From Streptomyces durmitorensis (GTDB lineage: Bacteria; Actinomycetota; Actinomycetes; Streptomycetales; Streptomycetaceae), in assembly GCF_023498005.1 (NCBI RefSeq), contig NZ_CP097289.1, positions 8,494,001-8,558,000 of the forward strand: a stretch of DNA of 64,000 nt. Direction: 5' to 3'. Under the pieces are notes generated by a model. It had not been told where the DNA came from. It worked only from the letters and a program-made list of their open reading frames with translations, and did not search any database. The translations under genes were made by a program, and so were the position numbers. This document shows, piece by piece, positions 28,208-38,131 of the stretch (within the stretch, counting starts at the first letter, position 1; every line of letters begins with the position of its first letter).

Positions 28208-31200
28208 ATGGACTGTCATGTGCGTGACAGGAGACCGCATGACGCGAAAGGTCTACGAAGAACGGTGATCGCCTTCGTCGCGGCACTGCTGCTCGCGGTC
28301 GGGTTCCTGCCCGCCACGTCGAGCGCCGCCGACAAGGCCCCCGCCTTCCGTGCACTGCTCTTCACCAAGGCCGTCGGCTACGTCCACGACTCCATCCCGG
28401 CCGGCGTCCAGATGGTCAAGGAGCAGGCAGCCGCGAACAACTTCGAGCTCGTCACGACCGACGACGCGACGGTCTTCGACGACGCGAAGCTCAAGGACTT
28501 CGACGTCATCATCATGCTGCAGAACTCCGGCATGGTCTGGGACACCGAGGCCCAGCGCGACGCCATGAAGGCGTACGTGAAGAGCGGCAAGGGCGTCGTC
28601 GCCCTGCACAACACCCTGGACATGGGCGTCGAGGACTCCTTCCCCTGGTGGGACGACCTCATCAACGCCGGTGCCCACATGCCGGCCCACTCACCGGGCG
28701 TCCTGAAGGGCACCGCCAAGGTCGCCGACCGCGCGCACCCCTCCACCAAGGGTCTTCCCGAGCGCTGGGAGCGCCCGGAGGAGTGGTACAACTTCGACAA
28801 GAACCCCCGCGGTGACGTGCACGTCCTGGTCACCGCCGACGAGACCACGTACGACCCGGGCGGCTCCAAGATGGGCGCCGACCACCCCATCTCCTGGTGC
28901 CGCAACGCCGAGGGCGGCAAGGTCTGGGCCACCGCCATGGGCCACGACAAGGCGTCGTACACCGAGCCCGCCTTCCGCGAGCACGTGCTCGGCGGCATCC
29001 AGTGGGCAGCGGGCAACAAGCCCGGCGACTGCGGCGGCACGGTCTGGTCCGGCTACGAGAAGACGGCGCTCGACGACAACACCGCCGACCCGATGGAGCT
29101 GGACGTCGCCAAGGACGGCAAGGTCTTCTACGTCCAGCGCAGCGGCGAGGTGAAGATCTTCGACCCGAAGAGCCACTCCACGTCCACGGCGGGCAAGCTC
29201 GACGTCTACACCGGCGGCGAGGACGGCCTCGTCGGCATGGAGTTGGACCCGAAGTTCGCCACCAACCGCTGGATCTACCTCTACTACGCCCCCGCGAAGG
29301 CGACGGACGACGTCAACCGCCTCTCCCGCTTCACGGTCAAGAAGGACAACACCCTCGACCTGGCCAGCGAGAAGAAGCTCCTGGACGTCCCCGCCTACCG
29401 CGACCGCAGCTTCCCCGAGCCCGGACACACGGGCGGCGCCGTCGAGTTCGGCCCGAACGGTACGCTCTACCTCGGCGTCGGCGACGACGTGCCGCCCAAC
29501 CTCGACCCGAACTGGCAGGGCTACGCCCCGATCGACTGGCGCCCCGGCAAGGAGCGCCTCGACGCCGCCCGCACCGCGGGCAACACCAACGACCTGCGCG
29601 GCAAGATCCTGCGCATCAAGCCCACGGACAGCGGCGGTTACACCATCCCCAAGGGCAACCTCTTCGCCAAGGGCACCGCGAAGACCCGCCCCGAGATCTA
29701 CGCCATGGGCTTCCGCAACCCCTTCCGCTTCACCGTCGACCCCAAGACGGGCTACGTCCACGCCTCCGACTACGGCCCCGACCGCGGCGCGCCCGAGACC
29801 AACCGCGGTCCGGAAGGCCTCGTCGAGTACAACGTCATCAAGAAGGCGGGCAACTTCGGCTGGCCCTTCTGCCACGGCAACAACCAGGCGTACGCCCCCT
29901 ACAACCCCGACACCCAGGAAGTCGGCGCCAAGTTCGACTGCACCAAGCCCACCAACCCCTCGCCGAACAACACCGGCCTGGGGGACCTGCCCACCATCCA
30001 GCAGCCCGAGATCTGGTACGGCTACGGCGAGTCCAAGGAGTTCCCGGAGATGGGCGCGGGCGGCTCGGCCCCGATGAGCGGACCCGTCTACCACTACGAC
30101 GCCAAGAACCCCTCCAAGACGAAGTTCCCCGCCTACTTCGACAAGGCGAGCTTCTTCTACGAGTGGGCCCGCGACTCGGTCAAGGAGATCCGCTTCGACA
30201 AGGACGGCAAGCTCCTGAAGATCAACGACTTCCTGAAGTCGGCCAAGTTCGCCAAGCCCATGGACATGACCTTCGGGCCCGACGGCTCGCTGTACGTCCT
30301 GGAGTGGGGCAGCGAGTTCGGCGGCGGCAACAACGACTCCGGGCTCTACCGCATCGACTACGCCCAGGGCCAGCGCACCCCGCTCGCCCAGGCCAAGGCG
30401 TCCGCCACGAACGGCCCGACCCCGCTGAAGGTCGACTTCTCCAGCGAGGGCAGCAAGGACCCGGACGGCGATCCGCTCACCTTCTCCTGGGACTTCGACG
30501 GAGACGGCACGTACGACTCGACCGAGGCCAGCCCCTCCCACACGTACGACGCCAAGGGAGACTTCAACGCCCAGCTGAAAGTCACCGACTCCACCGGCAA
30601 GTCCGGCTACGCCAACGTGCCCGTCACCGCGGGCAACACGGCACCCAAGGTGAAGGTCGAGACCCCGGTCGACGGCAAGCTCATCGAGTTCGGCGACAAG
30701 ATCCCCTACAAGGTGACGGTCACCGACCCCGAGGACGGCACGATCGACTGCTCCAAGGTCACCGTCAACCCGGCCCTCGGCCACGACGACCACGAGCACC
30801 CCACCACCGACATCCCCGGCTGCGAAGGCACCGTGGACACCGGTGACCTCGGCGGACACCCCGAGGGCGCCGACCTCACGTACGTCCTCAACGCGAAGTA
30901 CACCGACAAGGGCGGCGACGGCGTCAGCGCCCTCACCGGCTACGGCCGCTCCGTCCTGCACCCCAAGCACAAGCAGGCCGAGTACCACGACGACCAGTCG
31001 GGAACCCGCATCGTCTCCCAGGAGGGCGCCGAGAACGGCAAACGCATCGGCGACGTCAGCGACGGCGACTGGATCGCGTACAGCCCGATGAGCGTCGAAG
31101 GCGTCAGCAAGGTCAGCTACAAGCTGTCCTCGCCCTACGGCGTCGGCTCGGTCGAACTGCGCGCGGACGCTCCCGACGGCAAGCTGCTCGCCACGACACC

Positions 31201-31351
31201 CGTCCCCAACACCGGGGGCTGGGACACCTATCAGGCCACACCCGACGTGCCGGTCGAAGCACTGGCAGGCACCCACAAGCTGTACGTGGTCTTCAAGTCG
31301 CCACAGAACAATTCCTTCGACCTGGACGCCGTGCAGTTCACGACGTCATAG
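28208..31351 (+). CDS. Secreted ThuA / beta-propeller / PKD / CBM6 protein
   Basis: A 1047-residue exported multidomain protein. After a signal peptide (AFVAALLLAVGFLPATSSAA, to about 41) comes a ThuA-type glutamine-amidotransferase-like domain (about 45-275; VVALHNTLDMGVEDSFPWW, MGADHPISWC). Next is a glucose/sorbosone-dehydrogenase-type beta-propeller (about 290-710; GLVGMELDPKF, GHTGGAVEFGPNG, YAMGFRNPFRFTVDPKTG, LEWGSEFGGGN), then a PKD domain (about 725-800; FSWDFDGDGTYD), an Ig-like linker, and a C-terminal CBM6 (about 925-1047; DGDWIAYSPMSVEG, FDLDAVQFT). It starts 53 bases after the epimerase, with GAGAGGA before the ATG, and ends at a hairpin. The propeller family oxidises sugars with PQQ, and ThuA domains occur with keto-sugar metabolism; exact activity unknown. 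Confidence 0.85.
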   Translation: MDCHVRDRRPHDAKGLRRTVIAFVAALLLAVGFLPATSSAADKAPAFRALLFTKAVGYVHDSIPAGVQMVKEQAAANNFELVTTDDATVFDDAKLKDFDVIIMLQNSGMVWDTEAQRDAMKAYVKSGKGVVALHNTLDMGVEDSFPWWDDLINAGAHMPAHSPGVLKGTAKVADRAHPSTKGLPERWERPEEWYNFDKNPRGDVHVLVTADETTYDPGGSKMGADHPISWCRNAEGGKVWATAMGHDKASYTEPAFREHVLGGIQWAAGNKPGDCGGTVWSGYEKTALDDNTADPMELDVAKDGKVFYVQRSGEVKIFDPKSHSTSTAGKLDVYTGGEDGLVGMELDPKFATNRWIYLYYAPAKATDDVNRLSRFTVKKDNTLDLASEKKLLDVPAYRDRSFPEPGHTGGAVEFGPNGTLYLGVGDDVPPNLDPNWQGYAPIDWRPGKERLDAARTAGNTNDLRGKILRIKPTDSGGYTIPKGNLFAKGTAKTRPEIYAMGFRNPFRFTVDPKTGYVHASDYGPDRGAPETNRGPEGLVEYNVIKKAGNFGWPFCHGNNQAYAPYNPDTQEVGAKFDCTKPTNPSPNNTGLGDLPTIQQPEIWYGYGESKEFPEMGAGGSAPMSGPVYHYDAKNPSKTKFPAYFDKASFFYEWARDSVKEIRFDKDGKLLKINDFLKSAKFAKPMDMTFGPDGSLYVLEWGSEFGGGNNDSGLYRIDYAQGQRTPLAQAKASATNGPTPLKVDFSSEGSKDPDGDPLTFSWDFDGDGTYDSTEASPSHTYDAKGDFNAQLKVTDSTGKSGYANVPVTAGNTAPKVKVETPVDGKLIEFGDKIPYKVTVTDPEDGTIDCSKVTVNPALGHDDHEHPTTDIPGCEGTVDTGDLGGHPEGADLTYVLNAKYTDKGGDGVSALTGYGRSVLHPKHKQAEYHDDQSGTRIVSQEGAENGKRIGDVSDGDWIAYSPMSVEGVSKVSYKLSSPYGVGSVELRADAPDGKLLATTPVPNTGGWDTYQATPDVPVEALAGTHKLYVVFKSPQNNSFDLDAVQFTTS

Positions 31352-31383
31352 TCACTCGGTAGTCGCCGGGGGCATACGAAGGC

Positions 31384-31416
31384 CCGCAGTGCGCCGCTGT
31401 CCAAGGCGCACTGCGG
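31384..31416. terminator. Hairpin terminator between convergent genes
   Basis: CCGCAGTGCGCC (31384-31395) and GGCGCACTGCGG (31405-31416) pair perfectly over 12 bases with a 9-base loop. No T run. It closes the sugar operon and the convergent phosphotransferase gene. Confidence 0.85.
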
Positions 31417-31429
31417 ACCGTCATCCCCG

Positions 31430-32569
31430 TCAGCGAGTACCGACCGCCGCGCGCACGGCCCGACGGGCCAGCTGGCAGTCGTCGTGCAACCGCCTCAGCA
31501 GCAGCCGCTGTTCCTCACCGGACGGCGCAGCACCGGGATGGGCCGGGCCCGGTGCCGCCGGGGCCGCGTCGTGCATCGATCGCTGCACGGCCATCTCGTA
31601 CGTACGGATCTCACGGGTCAGGACCAGCATCAGGTTGACCAGGAACGCGTCACGCGCCGCCGGTCCCTGCTCCTGCGCCAGCTGGCTGATCTCGCGCCGC
31701 GCCACCGGCGCGTCACCGAGCACCGACCACAGCGTCGCCAGGTCATAGCCCGGCAGGTACCAGCCCGCGTGCTCCCAGTCCACGAACACCGGGCCCGCGG
31801 GGGACAGCAGGATGTTCGAGAGCAGCGCGTCGCCGTGGCAGAACTGCCATGTGCCGTGCTGTCCGGCCGAGTGCGCGATGCCGTGCAGAAGCTTCTGCAG
31901 GTCGCCCATGTCCCGGTCGGTGAGCAGGCCAAGATCGTGGAAGCGGGAGATTCGCTTGCCGTAGTCCATGGGCCTGCCGAACAACTCCTGCGGCGGGCGC
32001 CACCGGTTGAGGTGACGGATCGCGTTGAGCGCAAGACGCACGTCCGCGCGCGGCGGCGGCTCCACGGGGTGGCGGGACAGCGCGGCGACGCGTCCCTGCA
32101 TCCGCTCGATCACCAGCGTGCAGTCCTCGGGGTCCGCGGCGATCAGCCGCGGGGCCCGGACCGGAGGACGGTGCCGGACGAACGAGCGGTAGGCAGCTAT
32201 CTCGTGCCGGATCCGCTCGGCCCACACCGGCGAGTGGTCGAGTAAACACTTGGCGATCGCGGTGCTGCGTCCTGTTGTCCCCACGAGCAGCACGGTGCGT
32301 CCGCTGCGGCGGAGCACCTGTACCGGATTGAACTCGGGACAGATGCGGTGCACCGAGGCGATCGCGGTGCGCAGTTGCGCCCCCTGGGGGCCTGACAAGT
32401 CGAGTCTCCCGCTGAGCGGTTGCGTGCCGGGCCCCGGAACGCGTCGCGTTCGGCCGGCGCCGAGCGACCCGGCCGCGGGGCGCGCGGGCTCCAGATACGG
32501 GCCGCTGCCGGGCTGTCGGCTGTGCAGTGGCCGGGGCGGGGCGGACACGGAGGACGATGCTGTGTACAT
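31430..32569 (-). CDS. Aminoglycoside/choline phosphotransferase-fold protein
   Basis: A 379-residue protein of the APH/choline-kinase fold. The catalytic loop [12 protein letters not shown] (near residue 246) and the metal-binding segment [16 protein letters not shown] (near 260) are intact; an N-lobe with [23 protein letters not shown] supplies the lysine. The ATG at 32569 is chosen because the longer frame upstream is Pro/Arg-rich and featureless. The first 60 residues remain low in complexity. The substrate is unknown, and drug resistance should not be assumed. It is divergent from the NsdA-like regulator, an adjacency that suggests a functional link. Confidence 0.8.
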   Translation of the reverse strand: MYTASSSVSAPPRPLHSRQPGSGPYLEPARPAAGSLGAGRTRRVPGPGTQPLSGRLDLSGPQGAQLRTAIASVHRICPEFNPVQVLRRSGRTVLLVGTTGRSTAIAKCLLDHSPVWAERIRHEIAAYRSFVRHRPPVRAPRLIAADPEDCTLVIERMQGRVAALSRHPVEPPPRADVRLALNAIRHLNRWRPPQELFGRPMDYGKRISRFHDLGLLTDRDMGDLQKLLHGIAHSAGQHGTWQFCHGDALLSNILLSPAGPVFVDWEHAGWYLPGYDLATLWSVLGDAPVARREISQLAQEQGPAARDAFLVNLMLVLTREIRTYEMAVQRSMHDAAPAAPGPAHPGAAPSGEEQRLLLRRLHDDCQLARRAVRAAVGTR

Positions 32570-32715
32570 GGGCGATACAGATCCCTTCGTGTGCCTGCGA
32601 GTTGCTGCGCCTCCCGCCCCGGCCCCCTTGGGAGCACCCTGGGGAATGTCCCGCGGCGGGCCGGGTCGGGGTGGCGCATTCCTACCTGACACCCGGCGTC
32701 CCCTGGCACACCATG

Positions 32716-32776
32716 TGGCGCACCCTGGCGAACCGTGGCGAATAGTCGCTCAGCAACTGACAGAGGGTTACTGTCA
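32716..32776. promoter_or_regulatory. Phased TGGCG repeats and palindrome upstream of nsdA-like gene
   Basis: TGGCG occurs at 32716, 32726 and 32736, exactly one helical turn apart (TGGCGCACCC, TGGCGAACCG, TGGCGAATAG). It is followed by the inverted repeat TGACAG-N7-CTGTCA (32758-32776), 28 bases before the GTG start. This looks like a regulator-binding array for the divergent promoters. Confidence 0.5.
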
Positions 32777-32803
32777 ACTCAGCCGAGAACCTGGGGGCTT
32801 GAC

Positions 32804-34303
32804 GTGAACGGACAACCCAACACCCGACTGTCGGACCTGTTCGGCCTGGCAGGCTGGTCAAAAGGGGAACTCGCGAGACTGGTGAACCGGCAGGCGGCGG
32901 CCATGGGCCATCCGCAACTGGCCACCGACACCTCGCGGGTACGGCGTTGGATCGACATGGGAGAAATCCCCCGCGATCCCGTGCCCCGGGTGTTGGCGGC
33001 TCTGTTCACCGAGCGTCTCGGCCGTGTCGTGACCATTGAGGATCTTGGTCTGGTCCGGCACGGGCGCGTGGGGAAACGGCGTGGCGACGGTGGTGTGGAG
33101 CACCCCGACGGCGTGCCGTGGGCGCCCGAACGGACAGCCGCGGTCCTCACCGAATTCACGGGAATGGACCTCATGCTCAACCGACGCGGCTTGGTGGGCG
33201 CGGGTGCCGCGCTCGCCGCCGGCTCCGCACTGACCGGCGCCATGCACGACTGGCTGCACACCGATCCGGCCCTTGCTGCCGACGCCCCCCGTACCGACCA
33301 TCCCCTGCACGCCGACCCCGCTGGGTTCGACCGCTATGAGGCCGCCCCCATCGGGTCGCAGGAGATCGAGGAACTGGAGACCTCCGTCGAGGTGTTCCGG
33401 GCCTGGGACGCGGCCCGTGGTGGCGGACTGCAGCGCAAGGCTGTGGTGGGACAGCTCAACGAAGTGGGCGGCATGCTCGCCTACCGACACCCCGACCATC
33501 TCCAGCGGCGCCTGTGGGGCGTCGCTGCCAATCTCGCCGTCCTCGCGGGCTGGATGTCGCACGACGTCGGCCTGGAGCCCACGGCTCAGAAGTACTTCGT
33601 GATCGCCGCGCACGCGGCTCGCGAGGGGGGCGACCGGCCGCGCGCCGGTGAGGCCCTGTCCCGGGCCGCGCGCCAGATGGTGCATCTCGGGCGGCCCGAC
33701 GACGCCCTGGACCTCATGAAGCTCGCCCAGTCGGGATCGGGCGAGGAGATGCTGCCGCGCACGCAGGCCATGCTCTACACCATCGAGGCCTGGGCACAGG
33801 CGTCGATGGGCAAGGGCCAGGCGATGCGGCGCACGCTCGGCATCGCGGAGGACCTGTTCGTCTCCGACAAGGGGGATGTGCCGCCGCCCAGTTGGATGCA
33901 GATGTTCGACGAGGCGGACATGCACGGCATGCAGGCCCTGGCCTTCCGCACCCTCGCCGATCACGACTCGTCCGCCGCCAACACCGCCCAGCGTCATGCC
34001 AAGGAGGCGATCGACCTGCGGTCCAAGGGCCGCGATCGCTCGCAGATCTTCGACTACATCTCGCTGGCGTCGGCCTGCTTCATCGGCGACGACCCCGAAC
34101 AGGCCGATCGGTACGCACGGTTGGCGCTGGTCTCGATGGGGTCGAACTCCTCGCACCGCACGTGGGACCGCCTGCGGGAGATGTACCGCCTGACCGCTCA
34201 GTACTCGGGCTACCCGAAGATCCAGGATCTGCGTGAGGAGATCAAGCTGGCCCTGCCCAAGGCGACGGCCAAGTCCGGAGGTGGCAGCCGGGTCCGCGCA
34301 TAG
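32804..34303 (+). CDS. nsdA: NsdA-like regulator (TPR protein with N-terminal HTH)
   Basis: A 499-residue cytoplasmic protein. The N terminus (NGQPNTRLSDLFGLAGWSKG, DTSRVRRWIDMGEIPRDPVP) resembles a helix-turn-helix/XRE-like domain, and residues about 180-490 form TPR-like helical repeats. This layout and wording match the Streptomyces NsdA family; S. coelicolor NsdA (SCO5582) is known to repress aerial mycelium, sporulation and antibiotic production. A hydrophobic alanine/glycine patch (GAGAALAAGSALTGAMHDW) lies in the linker. GTG 32804 follows GGGGG with 6-7 base spacing. The assignment to NsdA rather than a paralogue rests on memory of the family, hence moderate confidence in the symbol. 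Confidence 0.75.
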   Translation: MNGQPNTRLSDLFGLAGWSKGELARLVNRQAAAMGHPQLATDTSRVRRWIDMGEIPRDPVPRVLAALFTERLGRVVTIEDLGLVRHGRVGKRRGDGGVEHPDGVPWAPERTAAVLTEFTGMDLMLNRRGLVGAGAALAAGSALTGAMHDWLHTDPALAADAPRTDHPLHADPAGFDRYEAAPIGSQEIEELETSVEVFRAWDAARGGGLQRKAVVGQLNEVGGMLAYRHPDHLQRRLWGVAANLAVLAGWMSHDVGLEPTAQKYFVIAAHAAREGGDRPRAGEALSRAARQMVHLGRPDDALDLMKLAQSGSGEEMLPRTQAMLYTIEAWAQASMGKGQAMRRTLGIAEDLFVSDKGDVPPPSWMQMFDEADMHGMQALAFRTLADHDSSAANTAQRHAKEAIDLRSKGRDRSQIFDYISLASACFIGDDPEQADRYARLALVSMGSNSSHRTWDRLREMYRLTAQYSGYPKIQDLREEIKLALPKATAKSGGGSRVRA

Positions 34304-34387
34304 GACCCGGCACGGCTCGCTCGGGCGTGCGCCACTCGGACCGCCTGTCACTCAGGTCGCGTGGGCCGCGTGTCACTCGGGCGAGGG

Positions 34388-35812
34388 TCAGGAATTGATC
34401 CGTGCGATCAACAGGCAGGCGTCGTCCTCACGTGGGGCCACGCCGAACTCTTCGACGACCGTCCGTACACAGTCCTGCGCACCCCGCGTCTCCGTGAAGC
34501 GTGGCGCGAGCGCGAGCAGCCGGCTCGTGGCCGCGTCCCTGGAGCGCCGGGGGACAAGGCCATCGGTGTGCAGCAACAGCAGGTCGCCGGGCTCGAGTTG
34601 CACTTCGGCCTGCTCGTACGTGGCTCCGGAGGTCGCCCCGAGGATCACTCCTCCCGGTGGCGTCAGCGCGCGCCCCGTCCCGTCGCGGAACAGCAGCGGG
34701 GCGGGGTGGCCTGCCTGCGCCCAGGTGAGGGTGCGGGTCGTGGGGGTGTACTGACAGCAGACGGCGCTGCCGAGTGCGGGTTGCGTGGTGGTGTCCAGTA
34801 ACTGGTTGAGCCAGCCCATGAGTTGGCCCGGCCGCACTCCGGCGACCGCCATGCCGCGTACGGCGCCGAGCAGCATCGCCATGCCGGACGTGACGGTGAC
34901 GCCGTGCCCCGTGAGGTCGCCGATGCTGAGCAGGAACTGGCCGTCGGGCAGCTCCATCGCGTCGTACCAGTCACCGCCGATCAGTGAGCTCGTCGAGGAC
35001 GGGAGGTAGTGCGCGGCGAGGTCGAGCGCCGCGGGTCCGCCGTGCGGGAACCGCAGGGAGCCGCGCCACGGCGGCAGCACAGCCTCCTGCAGTTCGACCG
35101 CGAGCCGGTGCTCTGTCTGCGCGATGTGCCGCTGGCGCTGCAACGAGTCACGGGTCTCGCGCACCACTCGCTGGCTGCGGCGCAGTTCGCTGACGTCCCG
35201 CAAGACCGCCCACATCGAGGCGGTGCTGCCATCAGCGGCGAGCACGGGCTCGCCCATCATGTGCACCTGTCGTACGCCGCCGTCGGGCCGCACGATACGG
35301 AACTCGCCGTCGATCGGCTTGCCGTCGATCAGGCAGTCCGTGACCATGGCCGTCAGCCTCGGCTGGTCGTCGACGTGCACCAGGGAGGGCAGCTCGTCGA
35401 GGGAGAGCGGGGGAGCCTGCGGGTCCCGCCCGAGGATCTGGTAGAGCTCGCCCGACCAACTCGCCTCGTCGTTCAGGAGGTTCCACTCCGCGCTGCCGAC
35501 CCGGCTGAGCAGTGAACCGCGCTGCGGTTCGAGGGGCGCGGGCACAGCCGGGGCGGCGGGTGCCGCGGCCGACGGCACGGGTCCGTCCCTCAACTGTGCG
35601 AGGTGGTCGTCCAGATCGTTCAGCTGATGGACCGCCAGGTCGCACAGGGCGCGCTGCCAGCGATCCTGCGGGTCGCCGTCGTCGGCCCCGGTGTCACGGC
35701 GCACGGCGTCGACTTCGCCGCGGAGCCGACGCGTCTGCGTGATCAGCGCTTCGACCGAGCCGCGCTCGGGCGGCTGGGCGGAAGGGCGGTCCGCGAAGAC
35801 ATGGGACGGCAT
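34388..35812 (-). CDS. PAS-domain SpoIIE-type (PP2C) serine phosphatase
   Basis: A 474-residue cytoplasmic phosphatase. An N-terminal coiled segment (about 1-80) is followed by a PAS sensor domain (about 115-225; RVGSAEWNLLNDEASW, VRPDGGVRQVHMMGEPVL), a linker helix and a SpoIIE phosphatase domain (about 245-474). Metal-binding motifs are present: GGDWYD, SIGDLTGHG, AGHPAPLL and LLLHTDGLV. Such proteins dephosphorylate anti-sigma-factor antagonists. The usual closing motif E-x-R-D is here PRRSRD. ATG 35812 has GGAG 8-12 bases upstream; the longer frame has no family character. No anti-sigma or antagonist gene is adjacent. Confidence 0.87.
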   Translation of the reverse strand: MPSHVFADRPSAQPPERGSVEALITQTRRLRGEVDAVRRDTGADDGDPQDRWQRALCDLAVHQLNDLDDHLAQLRDGPVPSAAAPAAPAVPAPLEPQRGSLLSRVGSAEWNLLNDEASWSGELYQILGRDPQAPPLSLDELPSLVHVDDQPRLTAMVTDCLIDGKPIDGEFRIVRPDGGVRQVHMMGEPVLAADGSTASMWAVLRDVSELRRSQRVVRETRDSLQRQRHIAQTEHRLAVELQEAVLPPWRGSLRFPHGGPAALDLAAHYLPSSTSSLIGGDWYDAMELPDGQFLLSIGDLTGHGVTVTSGMAMLLGAVRGMAVAGVRPGQLMGWLNQLLDTTTQPALGSAVCCQYTPTTRTLTWAQAGHPAPLLFRDGTGRALTPPGGVILGATSGATYEQAEVQLEPGDLLLLHTDGLVPRRSRDAATSRLLALAPRFTETRGAQDCVRTVVEEFGVAPREDDACLLIARINS

Positions 35813-35981
35813 GAGGTGCTCCGTTGAGGATGCGGTGCGACCAAACGGGCGGGATGGACCGCTAATGACTTTCGCACAGCCGGGGGTGCCCCGTAAGGGA
35901 TTTGGCAACACACGACGCGGTCATGTCTCTGGTATATGCCTATGTCCTTCGGAGCAGTGCATTCCGGCGGCACGGTGCCGA

Positions 35982-36626
35982 TCACCCGCGCAAGTAACGG
36001 ATCACAGCCAGAACGCGGCGGTTGTGGTCATGTGACGCGGGCAGTCCGAGCTTGTCGAAGACGGCGGCCACATGCTTCTCGACGGTGCCCGCGGAGACGA
36101 CCAGGCTCTGCGCGATCGCCGCGTTGGACCGACCCTCGGCCATCAGGGAAAGAACCTCGCGCTCGCGCTCGGTGAGGGGTGCGAGCTCCTCCGCCCGGCG
36201 ACCGGCCCCGGCCAGCTGCGTGACGACCTCGGGATCCAGCGCCGTCCCGCCCGCGGCCACCCGCTCCAGGGCGTCGGTGAACTCCGCGATGTTCGCGACG
36301 CGGTCCTTGAGCAGATAGCCGACGCCCGCCGAACCCGCGGCGAGCAGCCGCGTGGCGTACTTCGTCTCCACGTACTGGGAGAAGAGGAGCACTCCCGTGC
36401 CGGGGTGGTCCCGCCGGATGTCGATGGCCGCACGAAGGCCTTCGTCCGTGTGCGTCGGAGGCATCCGGATGTCGGTCACCGTGACGTCCGGGCGGTGCTC
36501 GGCGACCGCGGCGCGCAAGGTGCTCGCGTCGCTCACCGACGCACAGATCTCATGCCCGCGCTCCACGAGCATCTGGCCCAGCAACTCCCGCAGTACCGCG
36601 GCATCCTCAGCGATCACGACGCGCAT
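35982..36626 (-). CDS. NarL/LuxR-family response regulator
   Basis: A 214-residue response regulator. The receiver domain has the acidic pair (MRVVIAEDAA), the phosphoacceptor Asp in VTVTDIRMPP (about 52) and Lys in GYLLKDRV (about 107). The C-terminal LuxR HTH is LTEREREVLSLMAEG, NAAIAQSLVVSAGTVEKHV. It starts 12 bases after the stop of its histidine kinase, so the two form an operon. Target genes are unknown; in related loci this pair often controls an adjacent ABC drug exporter, of which only a 39-codon remnant survives here. Confidence 0.92.
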   Translation of the reverse strand: MRVVIAEDAAVLRELLGQMLVERGHEICASVSDASTLRAAVAEHRPDVTVTDIRMPPTHTDEGLRAAIDIRRDHPGTGVLLFSQYVETKYATRLLAAGSAGVGYLLKDRVANIAEFTDALERVAAGGTALDPEVVTQLAGAGRRAEELAPLTEREREVLSLMAEGRSNAAIAQSLVVSAGTVEKHVAAVFDKLGLPASHDHNRRVLAVIRYLRG

Positions 36627-36638
36627 GGCGGCATGCTC

Positions 36639-38108
36639 TCACGCGTGCAGCGGCAGCTCGACGGTGACCGCCGTCGGCCCGCCTGCAGGACTTTCGACTT
36701 TCATCCGCCCATCGACCGTACGTACGCGTTGCACGAGTCCCGTCAGGCCGCTCCCCGCGCCGGCGTCCGCGCCGCCGTGCCCGTCGTCACCGACCTGAAG
36801 GAGAAGCCTTCCGTCCAACCGCGCCACCGTGATGGCCGCCCGCCCGGCCCCGCTGTGCTTGATGACGTTCGCCAGCAGTTCGGCCGCGCAGAAGTACGCG
36901 ATGGTCTCGATCGCAGGCGTCGGACGCTCCGGTATGTCCGTCACCAGGTCGACGGGGACGCTGCTGCGTGCGGTGAGCGTGGCGAGCGCGTCCGGCAGGC
37001 CGTCGTCGAGGACCGGGGGATGGATGCCGCGGGCCAGATCACGCAGTTCGGTCAGGGCCTCGGTGGCGTTGTGGTGCGCCCCGTCGACGAGTTGACGCAG
37101 GCGGGCGACATCCAGCGGCCCGCTGCCCGCGCCCTTGCCCGCGCCCTCGGTCTCGTGCTCGTTGAGCCGTTGTCTGATCATGTCGAGGCTCATCGCGACC
37201 GCGACGAGGCGGACCTGGGCTCCGTCGTGCAGATCGCGCTCGACGCGCCGGAGCAACGCCACCGAGTCATCCACGGCGAGCGCCCGCGTCTCCTCCAAGT
37301 CCCTTACACGATCGGCAAGTTGTCCGGGTCCGAGCAGGGTTCCGATGAGCCGGCGGTCGGCCTCGGTCACAAGCCGTGTCACCCAGGGCGCGCACAGCAG
37401 GGTGACCGCACCGATGGCCACCGCGAGGAACGTGCCGGCGAAGGTGTCCGCGTCCGGGCTGCCGCCGAAGGGAATCGGCGTGAGCACCGTCATGCCCTCG
37501 GGGGAACCGGGTTCGGGGTGCTGTCCGAACACCGCCCACCGCAGTGGTGCGGTGAGGTTGACGAGCCCCGTCAGCCACCAGAGGACGGCGTACGCCCCCA
37601 GAAGGCCGACCGGCAGCTTCGCCAGCACATAGGCCGCCGACCGCCAGCCGGTCCCGTCCCACAGCCGGGCGTCGAGGCGGCTGACCAGGCGGCCGCTCGG
37701 ACGAAGCGGCTCCGGCGCCGGCGTCCGGTCCCCGAGGAACAGGGCGGCGAGGCGGCGGTGGACGCCGCCCAGCGCGCGTGCCAGCTGGAGCCCTGTGATG
37801 AACAGAAGCGCGCCCAGCACGGCGAACACCACCGACACGGTGAAGCCCGCGCCCAGGGCCAGCGCCACCGCGAGCAGCACGCCACCCACCAGGCCGAGCG
37901 TGAACCCGATCAGGCAGTACGCGGCCTCGGCCCACGCCCGCCGGGTGAGCGGGGCGCGCCCCACGGCTCGCACGAGCGCGCGCGCCCCTCGGGTGCCGCC
38001 CGCTGTCCCGGGGTGCACCGGCGTGCCGGGGGTAGTGGCCGTGCCGGTGGGGGTGCCGGTGGGGGTTGGGCCAGTGGTCCCGGCAGCCTTCGGACGTGTG
38101 ACGTGCAT
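36639..38108 (-). CDS. NarL-type sensor histidine kinase
   Basis: A 489-residue membrane kinase. N-terminal half: membrane segments at about 65-120 and 150-240 (ALALGAGFTVSVVFAVLGALL, YVLAKLPVGLLGAYAVLWWL). The HisKA_3 phosphoacceptor box RRVERDLHDGAQVRLVAVAM is near 285-300. The HATPase domain has ELLANVIKHSG and VGDDGHGGADAGAGSGLTG. The first 45 residues are Thr/Gly/Pro-rich repeats (GPTPTGTPTGTATTPGTP). The ATG at 38108 has a weak ribosome-binding site and may be translated by coupling from the lost permease gene that ends 24 bases upstream. Confidence 0.9.
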   Translation of the reverse strand: MHVTRPKAAGTTGPTPTGTPTGTATTPGTPVHPGTAGGTRGARALVRAVGRAPLTRRAWAEAAYCLIGFTLGLVGGVLLAVALALGAGFTVSVVFAVLGALLFITGLQLARALGGVHRRLAALFLGDRTPAPEPLRPSGRLVSRLDARLWDGTGWRSAAYVLAKLPVGLLGAYAVLWWLTGLVNLTAPLRWAVFGQHPEPGSPEGMTVLTPIPFGGSPDADTFAGTFLAVAIGAVTLLCAPWVTRLVTEADRRLIGTLLGPGQLADRVRDLEETRALAVDDSVALLRRVERDLHDGAQVRLVAVAMSLDMIRQRLNEHETEGAGKGAGSGPLDVARLRQLVDGAHHNATEALTELRDLARGIHPPVLDDGLPDALATLTARSSVPVDLVTDIPERPTPAIETIAYFCAAELLANVIKHSGAGRAAITVARLDGRLLLQVGDDGHGGADAGAGSGLTGLVQRVRTVDGRMKVESPAGGPTAVTVELPLHA

Positions 38109-38131
38109 GGTGTCCAGTGTCCACTGCCCTG

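Noticed and set aside
28691..31276. Long antisense frame under the ThuA/propeller gene
   Set aside because: Val/Gly/Leu/Arg-rich composition with no motif, and fully overlapped by the well-supported plus-strand gene.
31430..32569. Aminoglycoside resistance gene
   Set aside because: Only the general APH fold motifs are present; the N terminus and context (next to an NsdA-like regulator) do not match a known resistance enzyme.
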